Assembly (NCBI GenBank): GCA_902565895.1
Contig: CACFGV010000005.1
Coordinates: 1-64,000, forward strand
Length of the DNA: 64,000 nucleotides
Direction: 5' to 3'
Source: K189A clade bacterium
GTDB taxonomy: Bacteria; Pseudomonadota; Gammaproteobacteria; Pseudomonadales; Azotimanducaceae
Part shown: in pieces, positions 1 through 10,000 of the stretch
Layout of the letters: every line of letters begins with the position of its first letter
Position numbering within the stretch: position 1 is the stretch's first letter
Translations under genes and position numbers: made by a program
The notes under the pieces: model-generated
Told to the model about the DNA's origin: nothing
Databases searched by the model: none
The model's input: the letters and a program-made list of their open reading frames with translations, nothing else

Positions 1-1
1 T

Positions 2-376
2 AACGACTCGGTACTCGTGTTGTCCCAGGCGCCGTTGGTAGGCGACCTACGGCATTTTGTTGGTGATCTTATATTCAGCCAACAATGGCGGCAGGGTGCA
101 CAAGCAGCGGCGAAAACCGCCTTGAGCGAGTTCAGATGGCCACTCACCGATAATCCGGGGACGCCAGAGCGCGCCTTATTGGCATTTATGGATAAGTTCA
201 AAATCGGCGCGGACCAACCGCGGCTGTTGCTTTGTTCTGCAGCCGTCTCGGCTCAGCTGACCACTTGGATTGTGCTGCCAGAGGAAAGTTATCTCAGCAT
301 CCCGGAGCTGCCTGAGTTAATGGCCGATGCGGAGGCTAAAAAGGCGTTTTGGCAGCTTATCTGCGACCGTGAATGA
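2..376 (+). CDS. holD: DNA polymerase III psi subunit (HolD), 5' end cut by the window edge
   Basis: The reading frame is open from base 2, so the gene starts outside the window and only its last ~124 codons are visible. The C-terminal block ending [13 protein letters not shown] matches the end of HolD (psi), and a hydrophobic strand followed by an amphipathic helix precedes it, as in the family. Psi links the clamp loader to chi (HolC), and a holC gene lies at 22.7 kb here. The downstream order holD-rimI-prfC is the classical gammaproteobacterial one, which strongly supports the call for this weakly conserved protein. The stop codon overlaps the rimI start. The chi-binding N-terminus cannot be judged. 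Confidence 0.75.
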   Translation, partial: NDSVLVLSQAPLVGDLRHFVGDLIFSQQWRQGAQAAAKTALSEFRWPLTDNPGTPERALLAFMDKFKIGADQPRLLLCSAAVSAQLTTWIVLPEESYLSIPELPELMADAEAKKAFWQLICDRE

Positions 377-846
377 TGTGTTCCGACACCGTCTTGCGAC
401 AATTATTGCCTGAGCAAGTGGCTGCGGTGGTGATCCAAGAGGGCATTGCCACGCAATACCCCTGGACAGCGGGCATGTACAAGGACTGTTTAGAGGCCGG
501 TTATTGGGTCGGCGCGCTGATTGAACGAGACACCATACTGGGGCTGGCAGTGGTGACCAGTGCGGTAGGTGAGGCCCACCTATTGAATATGTGGGTCGAT
601 TTGCACAGGCAAGGGCGAGGTCTTGGCAGAACGTTGCTGCGCGCTGTAATTGCCCACGCGGAAGACACCGAGGCGAGCAGTCTTTTTCTGGAGGTGCGTC
701 TCGGTAACGGTCGGGCGCGTAATTTGTATGAGTCGGTAGGCTTTAGGGAAATCGGTTTGCGTAAAGACTATTACCCTGGCGTTGTAGGTCGCGAAGATGC
801 GGTGTGTATGGCGCTGAACTTAAAGCAAGCCATGCGTCAGGGTTAG
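373..846 (+). CDS. rimI: Ribosomal protein bS18 alanine N-acetyltransferase
   Basis: This is a GNAT-fold acetyltransferase of 157 residues, the usual RimI length. RimI transfers acetyl from acetyl-CoA to the N-terminal alanine of ribosomal protein bS18. The acetyl-CoA pyrophosphate-binding loop is visible as [11 protein letters not shown] (about residues 77-87), preceded by the beta-4 strand HLLNMWVD. The C-terminal signature [10 protein letters not shown] is typical of RimI-like enzymes. Two adjacent ATG codons (373 and 376) overlap the holD stop, so the two genes are translationally coupled. The position between holD and prfC is conserved. A related GNAT with another substrate cannot be excluded from sequence alone. 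Confidence 0.88.
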   Translation: MMCSDTVLRQLLPEQVAAVVIQEGIATQYPWTAGMYKDCLEAGYWVGALIERDTILGLAVVTSAVGEAHLLNMWVDLHRQGRGLGRTLLRAVIAHAEDTEASSLFLEVRLGNGRARNLYESVGFREIGLRKDYYPGVVGREDAVCMALNLKQAMRQG

Positions 847-902
847 TACCTCAGAGCAAAGCTCCGTATACTGCGCCGCTTTGCTGCCACAATCCGAAAT
901 CA

Positions 903-2474
903 GTGACCGAATCTGTAAGTGACAGGCGCACTTTCGCCATCATCTCGCACCCCGATGCGGGCAAAACCACCATGACAGAAAAGCTGCTGTTGTTCGGTGG
1001 CGCGATCAAGCTTGCGGGTACCGTTAAGTCGCGAAAGTCGGACCGCCATGCGACTTCGGATTGGATGACTATGGAGCAAGAGCGGGGTATATCGGTAACT
1101 ACATCGGTCATGCAGTTTCCCTATGATCAGCGCATGGTCAACTTGCTCGATACGCCCGGCCACGAGGATTTTTCCGAAGATACGTACCGCACCCTTACCG
1201 CTGTTGACTCTGCACTTATGGTCATTGACGGTGCAAAAGGAGTAGAGCCGAGAACCATTAAACTTATGGAAGTATGTCGTCTGCGCGATACGCCGATTAT
1301 TACCTTCATAAACAAACTGGATCGCGAAATACGCGATCCCATAGAGGTGTTGGACGAGATCGAAGACATCTTGCAGATTCAATGTGCACCTATGAATTGG
1401 CCCATTGACCGAGGGCAAAACTTCAAAGGCATATACGATTTCACGTCTGATCAAATCGTTTGTTATGAGCAGGGTCACGGCCACCATGTGCATAACTTTA
1501 AGGTCATAGAAGGGTTGCACAGTGATGCGGCGAAAACCTATTTAGGCCCGGGCTATCAGGATTTTCTTGACGAGATAGAGTTAGTGCAGGGTGCCAGTCA
1601 TAGCTTCGATCAACAAGACTTCAACTCAGCCACCCTGTCGCCAGTGTATTTTGGAACTGCGCTTGGCAACTTTGGCGTGAACCAAATGCTTGATGGATTT
1701 GTGGATTTGGCGCCGCCACCGCAACCTCGGGCAACTGAAAGTAGGGAAGTACTTCCCGATGAGTCCAAGTTCAGTGGCTTTGTGTTCAAGATCCAAGCCA
1801 ATATGGATCCCAATCATCGCGATCGCATCGCGTTTTTACGCATTTGTTCTGGCACCTACCGTCAGGGCATGAAGATGCGTCATTTAAGACTGGGTAAGGA
1901 CATCAAGGTTGCCGATGCCGTGACGTTTATGGCGGGCGACCGAGTGCAAACCGAGCAAGCTTTCGCGGGTGACATTATTGGTTTGCATAACCACGGAACC
2001 ATTCAAATTGGCGATGCCTTCTCCGAGGGTGAAGCCCATCGATTCATTGGTATTCCAAACTTTGCGCCTGAGCTGTTCCGGCGGGTGAGGGTCAAAGATC
2101 CTTTGCGGTCGAAACAACTCGAGAAGGGCATACAGCAGTTGGCTGAGGAAGGCGCGACCCAGGTCTTCAAACCGTTGAGCAAGAATGAAATTGTGGTCGG
2201 TGCAGTTGGGGTGCTGCAATTCGATCTGGTTGCGTTCCGGTTGCGTGACGAATACCGGGCTGAGTGTATTTGGGAAAACTCTTCTACCTATACGGCGCGC
2301 TGGGTGCGTTGTGAAGATGAAAAAATGCTCAACGATTTTCGCAACAAGAATCAAGACAACTTGGCCATAGACGGTGGCGGCTATCTAACTTATCTGGCGA
2401 CGAGTCGAGTTAATTTGCAGGTGGTAGAAGATCGATGGCCCGATATTATCTTCAGTAAAACACGCGAACACTAA
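903..2474 (+). CDS. prfC: Peptide chain release factor 3 (RF3)
   Basis: RF3 is the GTPase that recycles RF1 and RF2 from the ribosome after termination. The G1 motif [10 protein letters not shown] follows the start closely, with G2 around GISVTT, G3 DTPGHEDF and G4 NKLD all present. Domain II and the RF3-specific C-terminal domain continue to the family-typical ending FSKTREH. The frame is open further upstream to a GTG at 804, but that start would lie inside rimI and add about 33 unrelated residues. GTG at 903 gives 523 residues, close to the 529 of E. coli, and puts [11 protein letters not shown] at the usual place. The Shine-Dalgarno at this GTG is poor, so the exact start is uncertain. 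Confidence 0.95.
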   Translation: MTESVSDRRTFAIISHPDAGKTTMTEKLLLFGGAIKLAGTVKSRKSDRHATSDWMTMEQERGISVTTSVMQFPYDQRMVNLLDTPGHEDFSEDTYRTLTAVDSALMVIDGAKGVEPRTIKLMEVCRLRDTPIITFINKLDREIRDPIEVLDEIEDILQIQCAPMNWPIDRGQNFKGIYDFTSDQIVCYEQGHGHHVHNFKVIEGLHSDAAKTYLGPGYQDFLDEIELVQGASHSFDQQDFNSATLSPVYFGTALGNFGVNQMLDGFVDLAPPPQPRATESREVLPDESKFSGFVFKIQANMDPNHRDRIAFLRICSGTYRQGMKMRHLRLGKDIKVADAVTFMAGDRVQTEQAFAGDIIGLHNHGTIQIGDAFSEGEAHRFIGIPNFAPELFRRVRVKDPLRSKQLEKGIQQLAEEGATQVFKPLSKNEIVVGAVGVLQFDLVAFRLRDEYRAECIWENSSTYTARWVRCEDEKMLNDFRNKNQDNLAIDGGGYLTYLATSRVNLQVVEDRWPDIIFSKTREH

Positions 2475-2486
2475 GCGAGGATAAGT

Positions 2487-3275
2487 GTGCCAACAAGTGA
2501 TGACTTAAAGCAGCGTTTAAATTCGGCGGCGACTCAAGAGCACAGCGAATTTGCTATGGCGTTGTTGGTCAGCGAAGTGATTGACACGCATTTAGATGCG
2601 CAAGGAACAAAACAGCAGCTCGACGCGCTGATGACACCGCTGGCTAAGTTAAGCTCAGTAGGGGTTCAGGATCTGTTGGATTGCTTTTGTCGGGCGGGCT
2701 TTGGTGATCGAGCACTGGATCGTGTTGACTTGAGTCACAGCAATTTGCAATGGGTGTTAGCTCAACGCCAGGGCTTACCTATCGCCCTTGCGGCAATTGT
2801 CATTGAGGCGGCTCGGCGTTTCGGGTTAACTGCCTATGGCATTAACTTCCCAGGCCATTTCTTAGTATCGGTACAAGGCGACGTGGTAGATCCTCTGACT
2901 TTGCAAATTCTGCAACGTCAACAGTTTGCCCAGAAGCTCAGTGCGCATGAGTTTGACGCAGTGATGCAACCCACGCTGCCCCGTTTGTTTGGCTTAAGAA
3001 TGCTAAACAACGTCAAGATTCAATACGCTCAGGCCGAGAATTGGTCGGAGGTGCTGGATGTGCTGGCCTGCCAATTGTTGGTAGAAACCGTGGATTTGCA
3101 AACCCAAGCAGCGCTGCATTTTGAGCGAGGTGACTGCTTGCAGCAGATGTCTATGCCCAGCCAGGCTGAGCGTGCGTATAAAACCTGTTTAGAGATGTCG
3201 CCATCGGACGAAGTCCTATTGCAAGCCCAGCAACGGCTTCGGGATTTAGAATTCCAAGACAAGATTTTGCATTGA
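2487..3275 (+). CDS. SirB1-family transglutaminase-like/TPR protein
   Basis: The 262-residue protein has the SirB1 arrangement: an N-terminal helical region, a transglutaminase-like segment (RQGLPIALAAIVIEAARRFGL, with YGINFPGHFLV after it) and a C-terminal TPR-like helical repeat containing AERAYKTCLEMSP. Members occur widely in Gammaproteobacteria, often near prfA or hemK, and no enzymatic activity is firmly established. The start is GTG at 2487, supported by GAGG 7-8 bases upstream and by close spacing to the prfC stop, suggesting co-transcription. It converges on the ketosynthase gene with about 50 bases between them and no obvious terminator. Confidence 0.75.
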   Translation: MPTSDDLKQRLNSAATQEHSEFAMALLVSEVIDTHLDAQGTKQQLDALMTPLAKLSSVGVQDLLDCFCRAGFGDRALDRVDLSHSNLQWVLAQRQGLPIALAAIVIEAARRFGLTAYGINFPGHFLVSVQGDVVDPLTLQILQRQQFAQKLSAHEFDAVMQPTLPRLFGLRMLNNVKIQYAQAENWSEVLDVLACQLLVETVDLQTQAALHFERGDCLQQMSMPSQAERAYKTCLEMSPSDEVLLQAQQRLRDLEFQDKILH

Positions 3276-3324
3276 AAGTGTCAGAGGAATCAGAAAGTTC
3301 TGCTACAACGGTTTCATGATTTGG

Positions 3325-5196
3325 CTAGCTCATATCCTCATAGGGGTTGGTCAGCCGCAGGTTTACCGGATTAGGAAAGCCCGGAATAGCGAGCTCGTTA
3401 GGGTCAATATCTAAGTCCTCGCCATCAACGACTCCTTCACCAAACTGATAGATTGGTGCAATAGAGCCATTGTCTGCGTTGTTGTCGTAATCCTCGGCAT
3501 TGGCGATTACGGATTCTTGTTTGCGTTGCATCTCAGTCAAACGGGCTTTGCCCCAACGCTTTTCCAACATCGCCAGGGTTTGATTGGGCGATAAGAAAAG
3601 CCCCGTGGCGTTGTTGCCACCGAAGCCCTTAGAATTAACAAAGGCACCGGGCATAGCGGTGGGGTCAATTTCCACATGCTGCAAGGGCAGGTTGAGATGG
3701 TCGTGGTGGACGTCATCGGCAATATGGTCGATGGTGGTAATGCCAGGGACCCAGCCGTCTTGCCACGCGCCCAGAACAGCCGCCAACTGGTCACCCCCCG
3801 CGGGTGCCATAGAGTGACCGACGAAACACTTAACCGCGCCCACTAGCCACGGCGCCATACCAAATTTTTGTGCGATCTCATTGAGGATGTGGGATTCGGT
3901 TACTCGGTTCTGCGGCGTGCCAGTGCCATGGGCCTGCATATAAGTGCCGTGTTTCAACGCATCATCACCAAGAATTGCACGGGCCGAGGCTACGGCTTTA
4001 GCAACAGTCAAATAATTTCCGATGCCAGGACCGGGGATGGATTTTTTATAGCCGTCTGCATTAACAAAGACGTCACCTACAGAACCCATTATTTGCGCCC
4101 CCTGTTGCATCGCCAATTCGTCATCCATCAAGACAATCCAAACCGACGCCTCAGCAACTGTGAAGCCGGCGTTTGATGAGAATGGTCTGCAGGCTCGACG
4201 ATTGTCGCAATGATCAGTGCCGTCGAGCTTCTTCAGTGCCTCGTCTTCTGCCAGGGCGCCCATAACGCGATAACCTTCGATGACATGGGGTTGCACCGGT
4301 GCTTCTGAGTTACCCACCATAACAATACGTTTATCACCACGCCTGATGTCATCCATGCCGCGTTTGACGTTGTACAAAAACGTGGCGCAGGCGCCAATAA
4401 TGCCAGCGGTCTCACCCACTGAACCCAGCACATAGGCGTTAACAAAGTCCCCAGGCATCTCAGAGAGCCCAAGCGCACAGTGCTTAGAGGAGGGGCGTTT
4501 GCCGAGCAGTGGGTTTTGTAACAGACCAGCGTAGCCATCCGCATCAAGCTGCCCCATGGCTGAACCCGAATAAACCGCAAACTGGTCAGGTGCCACCATG
4601 CTTTTCAGTTGCTCAACACTGAAGCCAGTAGAGCCTAACGTGTCCGAAGCCCCGTACACCGCTAGTTGCAAACCCCGAGGGTGGTTGCGGCTCGGATACA
4701 GAGCCGCTGGATCAAATCCGCTAGGCAGTTGGCCTGCACTGGTGACTTTAGAAGGCCGCAACTCCGGAAGCATCGTTGTTAGAGGTGCTGTACACGCTAC
4801 CTGCACCTGGCCATCGGTTAACTCGGTAACTTTCCAGTCATCGGGAACGCTGTTGGGTAATTGACGTTTGCTGATCACAAAACTCAGAGGTTGTTCGTCA
4901 GCGCCTTGCATTTGTAACGTGGACTGCCAAAGCACGGCGTCTGGGTCGAAGTTTTCGATACGCCGAATGAGAGTGTTGTTACAAATTTGGCGTTTTTCGT
5001 CGCTGCTTAATCCAAGGGAATTGGTCATACCCATGAGCTCGGCAAGGCTTCGATAGGTACGGTCTTGTTTCGACACCGGCAGGGCATCCAATACCATACG
5101 CCGATAAGCGTGATGACCGCTGACGCGCCCTGCTGGATTGATGCCGCCGCAGCCAACAATAACGGGGAGTGGCGTAGTGTTACTGGCTTTACTCAA
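3325..5196 (-). CDS. fabY: FabY-like beta-ketoacyl synthase
   Basis: This is a long ketosynthase of 623 residues. The catalytic triad is intact: Cys270 in IIGACATFLYN, His423 in QAHGTGTPQNR and His461 in CFVGHSMAP. The N-terminal part, starting PVIVGCGGINPAGR with roughly 200 extra residues before the core, and the end NLRLTNPYEDMS resemble Pseudomonas FabY, which starts fatty acid synthesis by condensing acetyl-CoA with malonyl-ACP. The assignment comes from recalled family features. It is the last gene of a minus-strand run moaB-thiolase-ketosynthase, 56 bases after the thiolase and pointing away from the fused carboxylase that would make malonyl-CoA. A secondary-lipid ketosynthase of the same clade is the alternative. 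Confidence 0.78.
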   Translation of the reverse strand: MSKASNTTPLPVIVGCGGINPAGRVSGHHAYRRMVLDALPVSKQDRTYRSLAELMGMTNSLGLSSDEKRQICNNTLIRRIENFDPDAVLWQSTLQMQGADEQPLSFVISKRQLPNSVPDDWKVTELTDGQVQVACTAPLTTMLPELRPSKVTSAGQLPSGFDPAALYPSRNHPRGLQLAVYGASDTLGSTGFSVEQLKSMVAPDQFAVYSGSAMGQLDADGYAGLLQNPLLGKRPSSKHCALGLSEMPGDFVNAYVLGSVGETAGIIGACATFLYNVKRGMDDIRRGDKRIVMVGNSEAPVQPHVIEGYRVMGALAEDEALKKLDGTDHCDNRRACRPFSSNAGFTVAEASVWIVLMDDELAMQQGAQIMGSVGDVFVNADGYKKSIPGPGIGNYLTVAKAVASARAILGDDALKHGTYMQAHGTGTPQNRVTESHILNEIAQKFGMAPWLVGAVKCFVGHSMAPAGGDQLAAVLGAWQDGWVPGITTIDHIADDVHHDHLNLPLQHVEIDPTAMPGAFVNSKGFGGNNATGLFLSPNQTLAMLEKRWGKARLTEMQRKQESVIANAEDYDNNADNGSIAPIYQFGEGVVDGEDLDIDPNELAIPGFPNPVNLRLTNPYEDMS

Positions 5197-5252
5197 CGTA
5201 CGTCCTCAACAGAAATAGTTAATTACGGATTTTGTGTGATCTTGCGAAAGCG

Positions 5253-6410
5253 TTAACGCTCAAGAGCTATGGCGGTTGCCTCGCCGCCGCCGATGCACAA
5301 GGCGGCAATGCCGCGTTGTTTACCCTGATTTTTCATCGCATGAGCCAAGGTCACGATTAAGCGGCTGCCGGTAGAGCCAATCGGATGACCCTGAGCGCAG
5401 GCCCCACCAAATACGTTGACCCGCTTGGTATCTAAACCTAACTCTTGAACCGTAAGCATGGTCACCATGGCAAAGGCTTCGTTGATTTCAAATAGGTCCA
5501 CCGAATCGAGATCCCAGCCAATCTTGTCTGCCAGTTTTTGTATTGCACCTATGGGCGCCAAAGTGAATTCACTTGGATGAATGGAGTGGGTGGCATGACC
5601 AACGACTTTAGCTAACGGTTCGCGATCGCCCAGAGCGTCGGCGCTGGCGAGCACCATTGCTGAAGCGCCATCAGAAATCGAAGAGGCGTTGGCGGCCGTG
5701 ATCGTACCGTCTGCTTTAAAAGCGGGTCGCAAAGAAGGAATGCGATCGATTTTGGCGCGACCTGGTTGTTCATCGTCTTCTACTAAAGTGCCATTGATCT
5801 CCATCGGCGCGATCTCGCTGGCCAAAGAACGATTTTCAATCGCGTTGCGCGCGCGAGTTACGGATTCAATGGCGTAGGCGTCCATAGCCTCGCGGGTTAA
5901 TTGATGTTGGTCCGCGGTATTTTGTGCGAAGGAGCCCATGGAGCCACCTGTTTCGGCATCTTCTAAGCCGTCGGTAAACAGTGCGTCGAGCATTTGGGTA
6001 TGACCCATGCGCAGCCCGGAGCGTGCTTTGTCCAGTAGATAGGGTGCGTTGCTCATGCTTTCCATGCCCCCTGCTACCACAGTATCCGCGCTGCCCGCAC
6101 GAATCAGATCGGTGGCGATCATTGCAGCTTTCATTCCTGAGCCGCACACCTTATTGATGGTTGTGGCACCGCAGCTGTCGGGCAGTTTGGCCTGACGCAT
6201 GGCTTGGCGTGCTGGAGCCTGTTTTAGTCCTGCGCTGACCACGTTACCCATAACCACTTCGTCTACGTCAGATGCGTTGATATCTGCATGACTCAGTGCC
6301 GCAGCAATGGCATGAGCGCCGAGTTGAGGTGCCGTTTGACTGGCAAGAGTGCCTTGTAGACTACCCACTGGTGTGCGTGCTGCGCCGACAATAAAAACAT
6401 CTGAACTCAC
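5253..6410 (-). CDS. Acetyl-CoA C-acetyltransferase (thiolase II family)
   Basis: This 385-residue thiolase interconverts two acetyl-CoA with acetoacetyl-CoA or cleaves short 3-ketoacyl-CoA. The nucleophilic Cys89 lies in NKVCGSGMKAA, with NEAFA near 310, His342 in GGACAQGHPIGSTGSR and Cys372 in CIGGGEATA. Length and motifs fit biosynthetic AtoB/PhaA-type enzymes. It sits between moaB and the FabY-like gene on the same strand. No phaB or phaC lies nearby, so a role in polyhydroxybutyrate synthesis is not supported here. Acetoacetyl-CoA supply or acyl-CoA degradation are both possible. Confidence 0.9.
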   Translation of the reverse strand: MSSDVFIVGAARTPVGSLQGTLASQTAPQLGAHAIAAALSHADINASDVDEVVMGNVVSAGLKQAPARQAMRQAKLPDSCGATTINKVCGSGMKAAMIATDLIRAGSADTVVAGGMESMSNAPYLLDKARSGLRMGHTQMLDALFTDGLEDAETGGSMGSFAQNTADQHQLTREAMDAYAIESVTRARNAIENRSLASEIAPMEINGTLVEDDEQPGRAKIDRIPSLRPAFKADGTITAANASSISDGASAMVLASADALGDREPLAKVVGHATHSIHPSEFTLAPIGAIQKLADKIGWDLDSVDLFEINEAFAMVTMLTVQELGLDTKRVNVFGGACAQGHPIGSTGSRLIVTLAHAMKNQGKQRGIAALCIGGGEATAIALER

Positions 6411-6496
6411 AGTATTTGCTCCTCAAATTAAGAGGCGCAGATTACCACGGTAGGCCCTTAGTTGGGCAATGGTGTACTGGCGGCAGCGAGGGGTGT

Positions 6497-7000
6497 TTAA
6501 CGTTCTTTGAAACGCGGTATCAGCTCAGCAAAGTTGCAGGGTCGGAAGTTAATGTCTAACTGGTTATGTAAGATTTTTTGCCACCCTGTTGTCACGGCGC
6601 CGGAAGATCCAGGCAAGCTAAAGATCAAGGTACCGTTTGCTAATCCTCCGACCGCGCGAGATTGGATGGTTGAGGTGCCGATTTCCTCGTAAGAAAGCTG
6701 CCTGAAGATTTCCCCAAAACCCTCGATCTGTTTATCAAAGAGCGGCATCAACGCCTCCGGTGTGCTGTCTCGCCCAGTAAAACCGGTGCCGCCGGTGGTG
6801 ATCACTACGTTAATGGCGGTATCCGCAATCCAATTGGAAACCGCCGCACGAATCGCGTAGATGTCGTCTCGGACGAGATCACGTTCGGCAACTGTGTGGC
6901 CGTCAGCCAGCGCAAATTGCTGTAGCAGGTCGCCAGACTTGTCATCTTGAAGAGTTCGAGTGTCGGATATCGTGAGGATGGCACAGATCAAATTTGGCAT
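6497..7000 (-). CDS. moaB: Molybdenum cofactor biosynthesis protein MoaB
   Basis: This is a MoaB/MogA-fold protein of 167 residues. The nucleotide-binding motif TTGGTGFTGRDSTPEA, the segment SYEEIGTSTIQSRAV and the glycine-rich SLPGSSGAV match MoaB. The family adenylates molybdopterin or acts redundantly with MogA in cofactor maturation. I chose ATG at 7000 because it precedes PNLICAILTISDTR, the first conserved strand; a TTG at 7018 would add six residues. The gene is divergent from the giant carboxylase, with only about 66 bases between the starts. It precedes the thiolase by 86 bases. No other molybdopterin genes are nearby. Confidence 0.9.
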   Translation of the reverse strand: MPNLICAILTISDTRTLQDDKSGDLLQQFALADGHTVAERDLVRDDIYAIRAAVSNWIADTAINVVITTGGTGFTGRDSTPEALMPLFDKQIEGFGEIFRQLSYEEIGTSTIQSRAVGGLANGTLIFSLPGSSGAVTTGWQKILHNQLDINFRPCNFAELIPRFKER

Positions 7001-7066
7001 GGCTTTAATTGCGCTCAATTGGGCAAATGGCTAAAGTAGCGCCATTCTACACACAGTCAAAAACAC

Positions 7067-10000
7067 GTGGTCAAGCAGCTCATCGAAGGGGATCGGCTTT
7101 TTTTTATAGCCGAGAGTCTCGCTAAGGATTTTTCACTGTTCCCACAGGTCGCTCAAGAAGAGCAGCCAGTGCCCGGACTGCTGTCTGATCGCGACATCAA
7201 CCGTAGGCAAGAGGAGCTTCGTGAACTCAACATAGACGCCTACATTGAAGCGGTGGTCACGCCAGCGGAGGACCAAAGCCGAACAGCTGCACCTGCCATA
7301 ATTCGTCAGTTGGGCCGTGTACTCGAAGAACAGTCCTCTGGTCCTTACTACCAAGCTTTAGTTCTAATGAACTTTGGCGAAGGCGTTGAACGTGAGATTG
7401 GGTTTATCGCCCAGGATCGTACGGTTGAGCTCGGCAGCTGGATGCCAGAACATCATCTACGAGCAGCGGACTTCATTGATCGTTGTTCGTCCCGCGCCTT
7501 GCCCATTGTCAGCTTTATGGATACCCCCGGGGCGGATCCGCGCGAAGAAGCCAACATTAATAATCAGGCGCATAGTATTTCCCGTTTGATTGCGGAAATG
7601 AGCAATGTCGATGTCCCCAACGTAGGGCTGGTCTATGGCATTGGGTATTCTGGCGGCGCTATTCCGCTTGCGGCGAGTAACGTTATTCTTTCGTTGCGTG
7701 ACGGTATCTTCAGTACCATCCAGCCTGCGGGTCTGGCGAACATCGCCCGCCGTCTGAATCTGTCCTGGCAGGAGTGCGCAAAGTACGTAGGTGTGTCGCC
7801 TTACGAGTTGCATGCCCAGGGCAATATTGACGCGATAGTCGATTACAGCCCGACTGATGCGCCAGATAAGTTAGAGAATCTGCGACTTGCGTTGATCCAC
7901 AGTATTGTAAATGTTGAATCGCGAACGAAAGAGTTCGTCGCTGATAACCCCTACATTATGGATCACTATCGTCAGAGCTTGCTGCGCTATTTGAAGCCTT
8001 CGCAGCAGCTGCAGGCGATGCAAAGCTCGGCGTCTTTGGCGTTAACGCGCAACCCGACCGAATACCTGAATGTCTTTGGTGTGGCTTTTCGGTACCTGCG
8101 TTATCTGCAGGTACGCAAGCGCATTAAAGCCACCAGCACTCAGCAATATGGCCGCTTAGCAGAACAAGAGGTTCCCGCTGGTGAATTACACACTCGGGCA
8201 GATCGCGAGCGCCAACAAACCTTTTTGTATTGGCTGCAAGATCCTGACCGAGTGGTGTACGACGAGGCGTTGTCCAAGGCGTGGCGAAACTATCAGGATA
8301 AACGCCAGGCGATGAACGATGAGCGTGGTCGTATCGCGCAAATGATATTTGGTGAACCTAAACAGAATTACGAAAACGCGCGTGCAAATTTGCTCTCAAC
8401 CGTAGGGGTTTTTCTTTACAACCGGTGGAAGAAAGAAGCGCGGGGCAACTTGGAAGCGCTGCAGCAATACTTGCAAGACGATGTCGCAACTCGGCAGATT
8501 TTGCAGTTAAGTGAAGTCACTGACGCAGCTGCCTTGCTAAATGCCATCGTCAACGACACAGCGCTTAAAGAGCAACTCTACGATCAGTTCTCCCACGAAG
8601 GTCGCAAGCTGCTCGATGCCGGCGCGGTTGAGGGTTCAGTATCTGGATTTGTTGCCAAGCAACTGGTTGCTGAACTGAATATGTTGATCGCTAATGGCGC
8701 GCTAGATGGCGATAACTCGATGGCGGCAAATCGTCGCTTTCTCAATTCGCGCTTACCCGGTTTAATTCCGCCTCCGGTAGTCGGTGCCAAACCCGTCGTA
8801 TTGGCTGAGTTATCTGTCCTGGATATCTTGTTGAACGAAGAGCTAAGGGCTGACTTCATTCTAGAATGTAAGAACTTATTGCTGTTTGACTCGGTATACG
8901 ACCGAGTAATTGACAGTCTTGATTCCGTTGCGGCAGAAGCTCAAGCAAGTCAGGCGCTATCTCAGGCTTCGTTAGTACGTCTGCTTGATCAAACTTTGAC
9001 CCAGGTCATGGGTACGGATGAGCCGGTTTCGGCAGCACGTGAGCAATTGTTTGACTGGCACCAGCGGGTTATGAAAATGCCGAAGGGTGTGGAGTTTTTT
9101 CGCACTGTAGAGGAGTGGAAGAAGCTCAGCTTCGCGCATTTAGCCGATGCACTGTTTGTGGTGGTGACCCATGTTTTTGGTGTGTTGACACCGTCGCTGA
9201 TCGCCGCTGAGCGCGACGGCAAAACCTATCAAGGAAAAATTGCACCACGCAATATTGGCCGGCGGAAAGATTTTTGGAATCGCTTGGACATGGCGTACAA
9301 CGACCTGCAGATGCAGGACGTTCTGCGGCTTATTCGCAAAGACCACCAGTTCACTTATAACGACATTATTGAGCAGTTCTTTGATGATTGGGAGCCATGC
9401 TTTGATGATCTCTTAAGCTCCGATCCGTGCTCGTTTCCCGGGTTCAGAGTTTCGATAGAGAGCGCGCTGAATAAAGGTTTGCCACCCTGCGGTGTGGTCA
9501 CTGGCTTTGCCAATGTTAAAGCTATGCAAAACACCAAAGTCGGCGTGGTCATGTCTAATGTGCAGTTCCAGGCCGGAGCCTTTGACATGGCCAGTGCCGA
9601 GAAAGTTATTCGACTTTTATTAGAGTGTGCCGAACAGCACCTACCGGTAGTGTGTTTTATATCGTCGGGCGGAATGCAAACGAAAGAAGGCGCCGGAGCG
9701 CTGTTTTCGATGGCCGCAGTAAACGACCGCATAACACGGTTTGTGCGCGACCACGATTTGCCAATGATCGTATTCGGCTATGGCGATTGTACCGGTGGCG
9801 CCCAAGCGAGTTTTGTCACGCACCCATTAGTGCAGACCTACTACTGGTCCGGCACCAGCATGCCCTTCGCTGGACAAATTGTTGTGCCCTCTAATTTGCC
9901 GCTTCGCTCCATTATGTCGAATTATTTGTCGGCTAATGAAGGGGCTATGCAGGGACTGGTTAAACACCCCTTTTACCCGTCCATCGATGAATCTTTACGC

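Noticed and set aside
900-1520. Long minus-strand open frame (206 codons) opposite prfC
   Set aside because: It is an antisense shadow of a highly conserved gene, has no family motif and no ribosome site.
5253-6410. Polyhydroxybutyrate synthesis locus based on the thiolase
   Set aside because: No phaB, phaC or phasin gene lies in the window near it.
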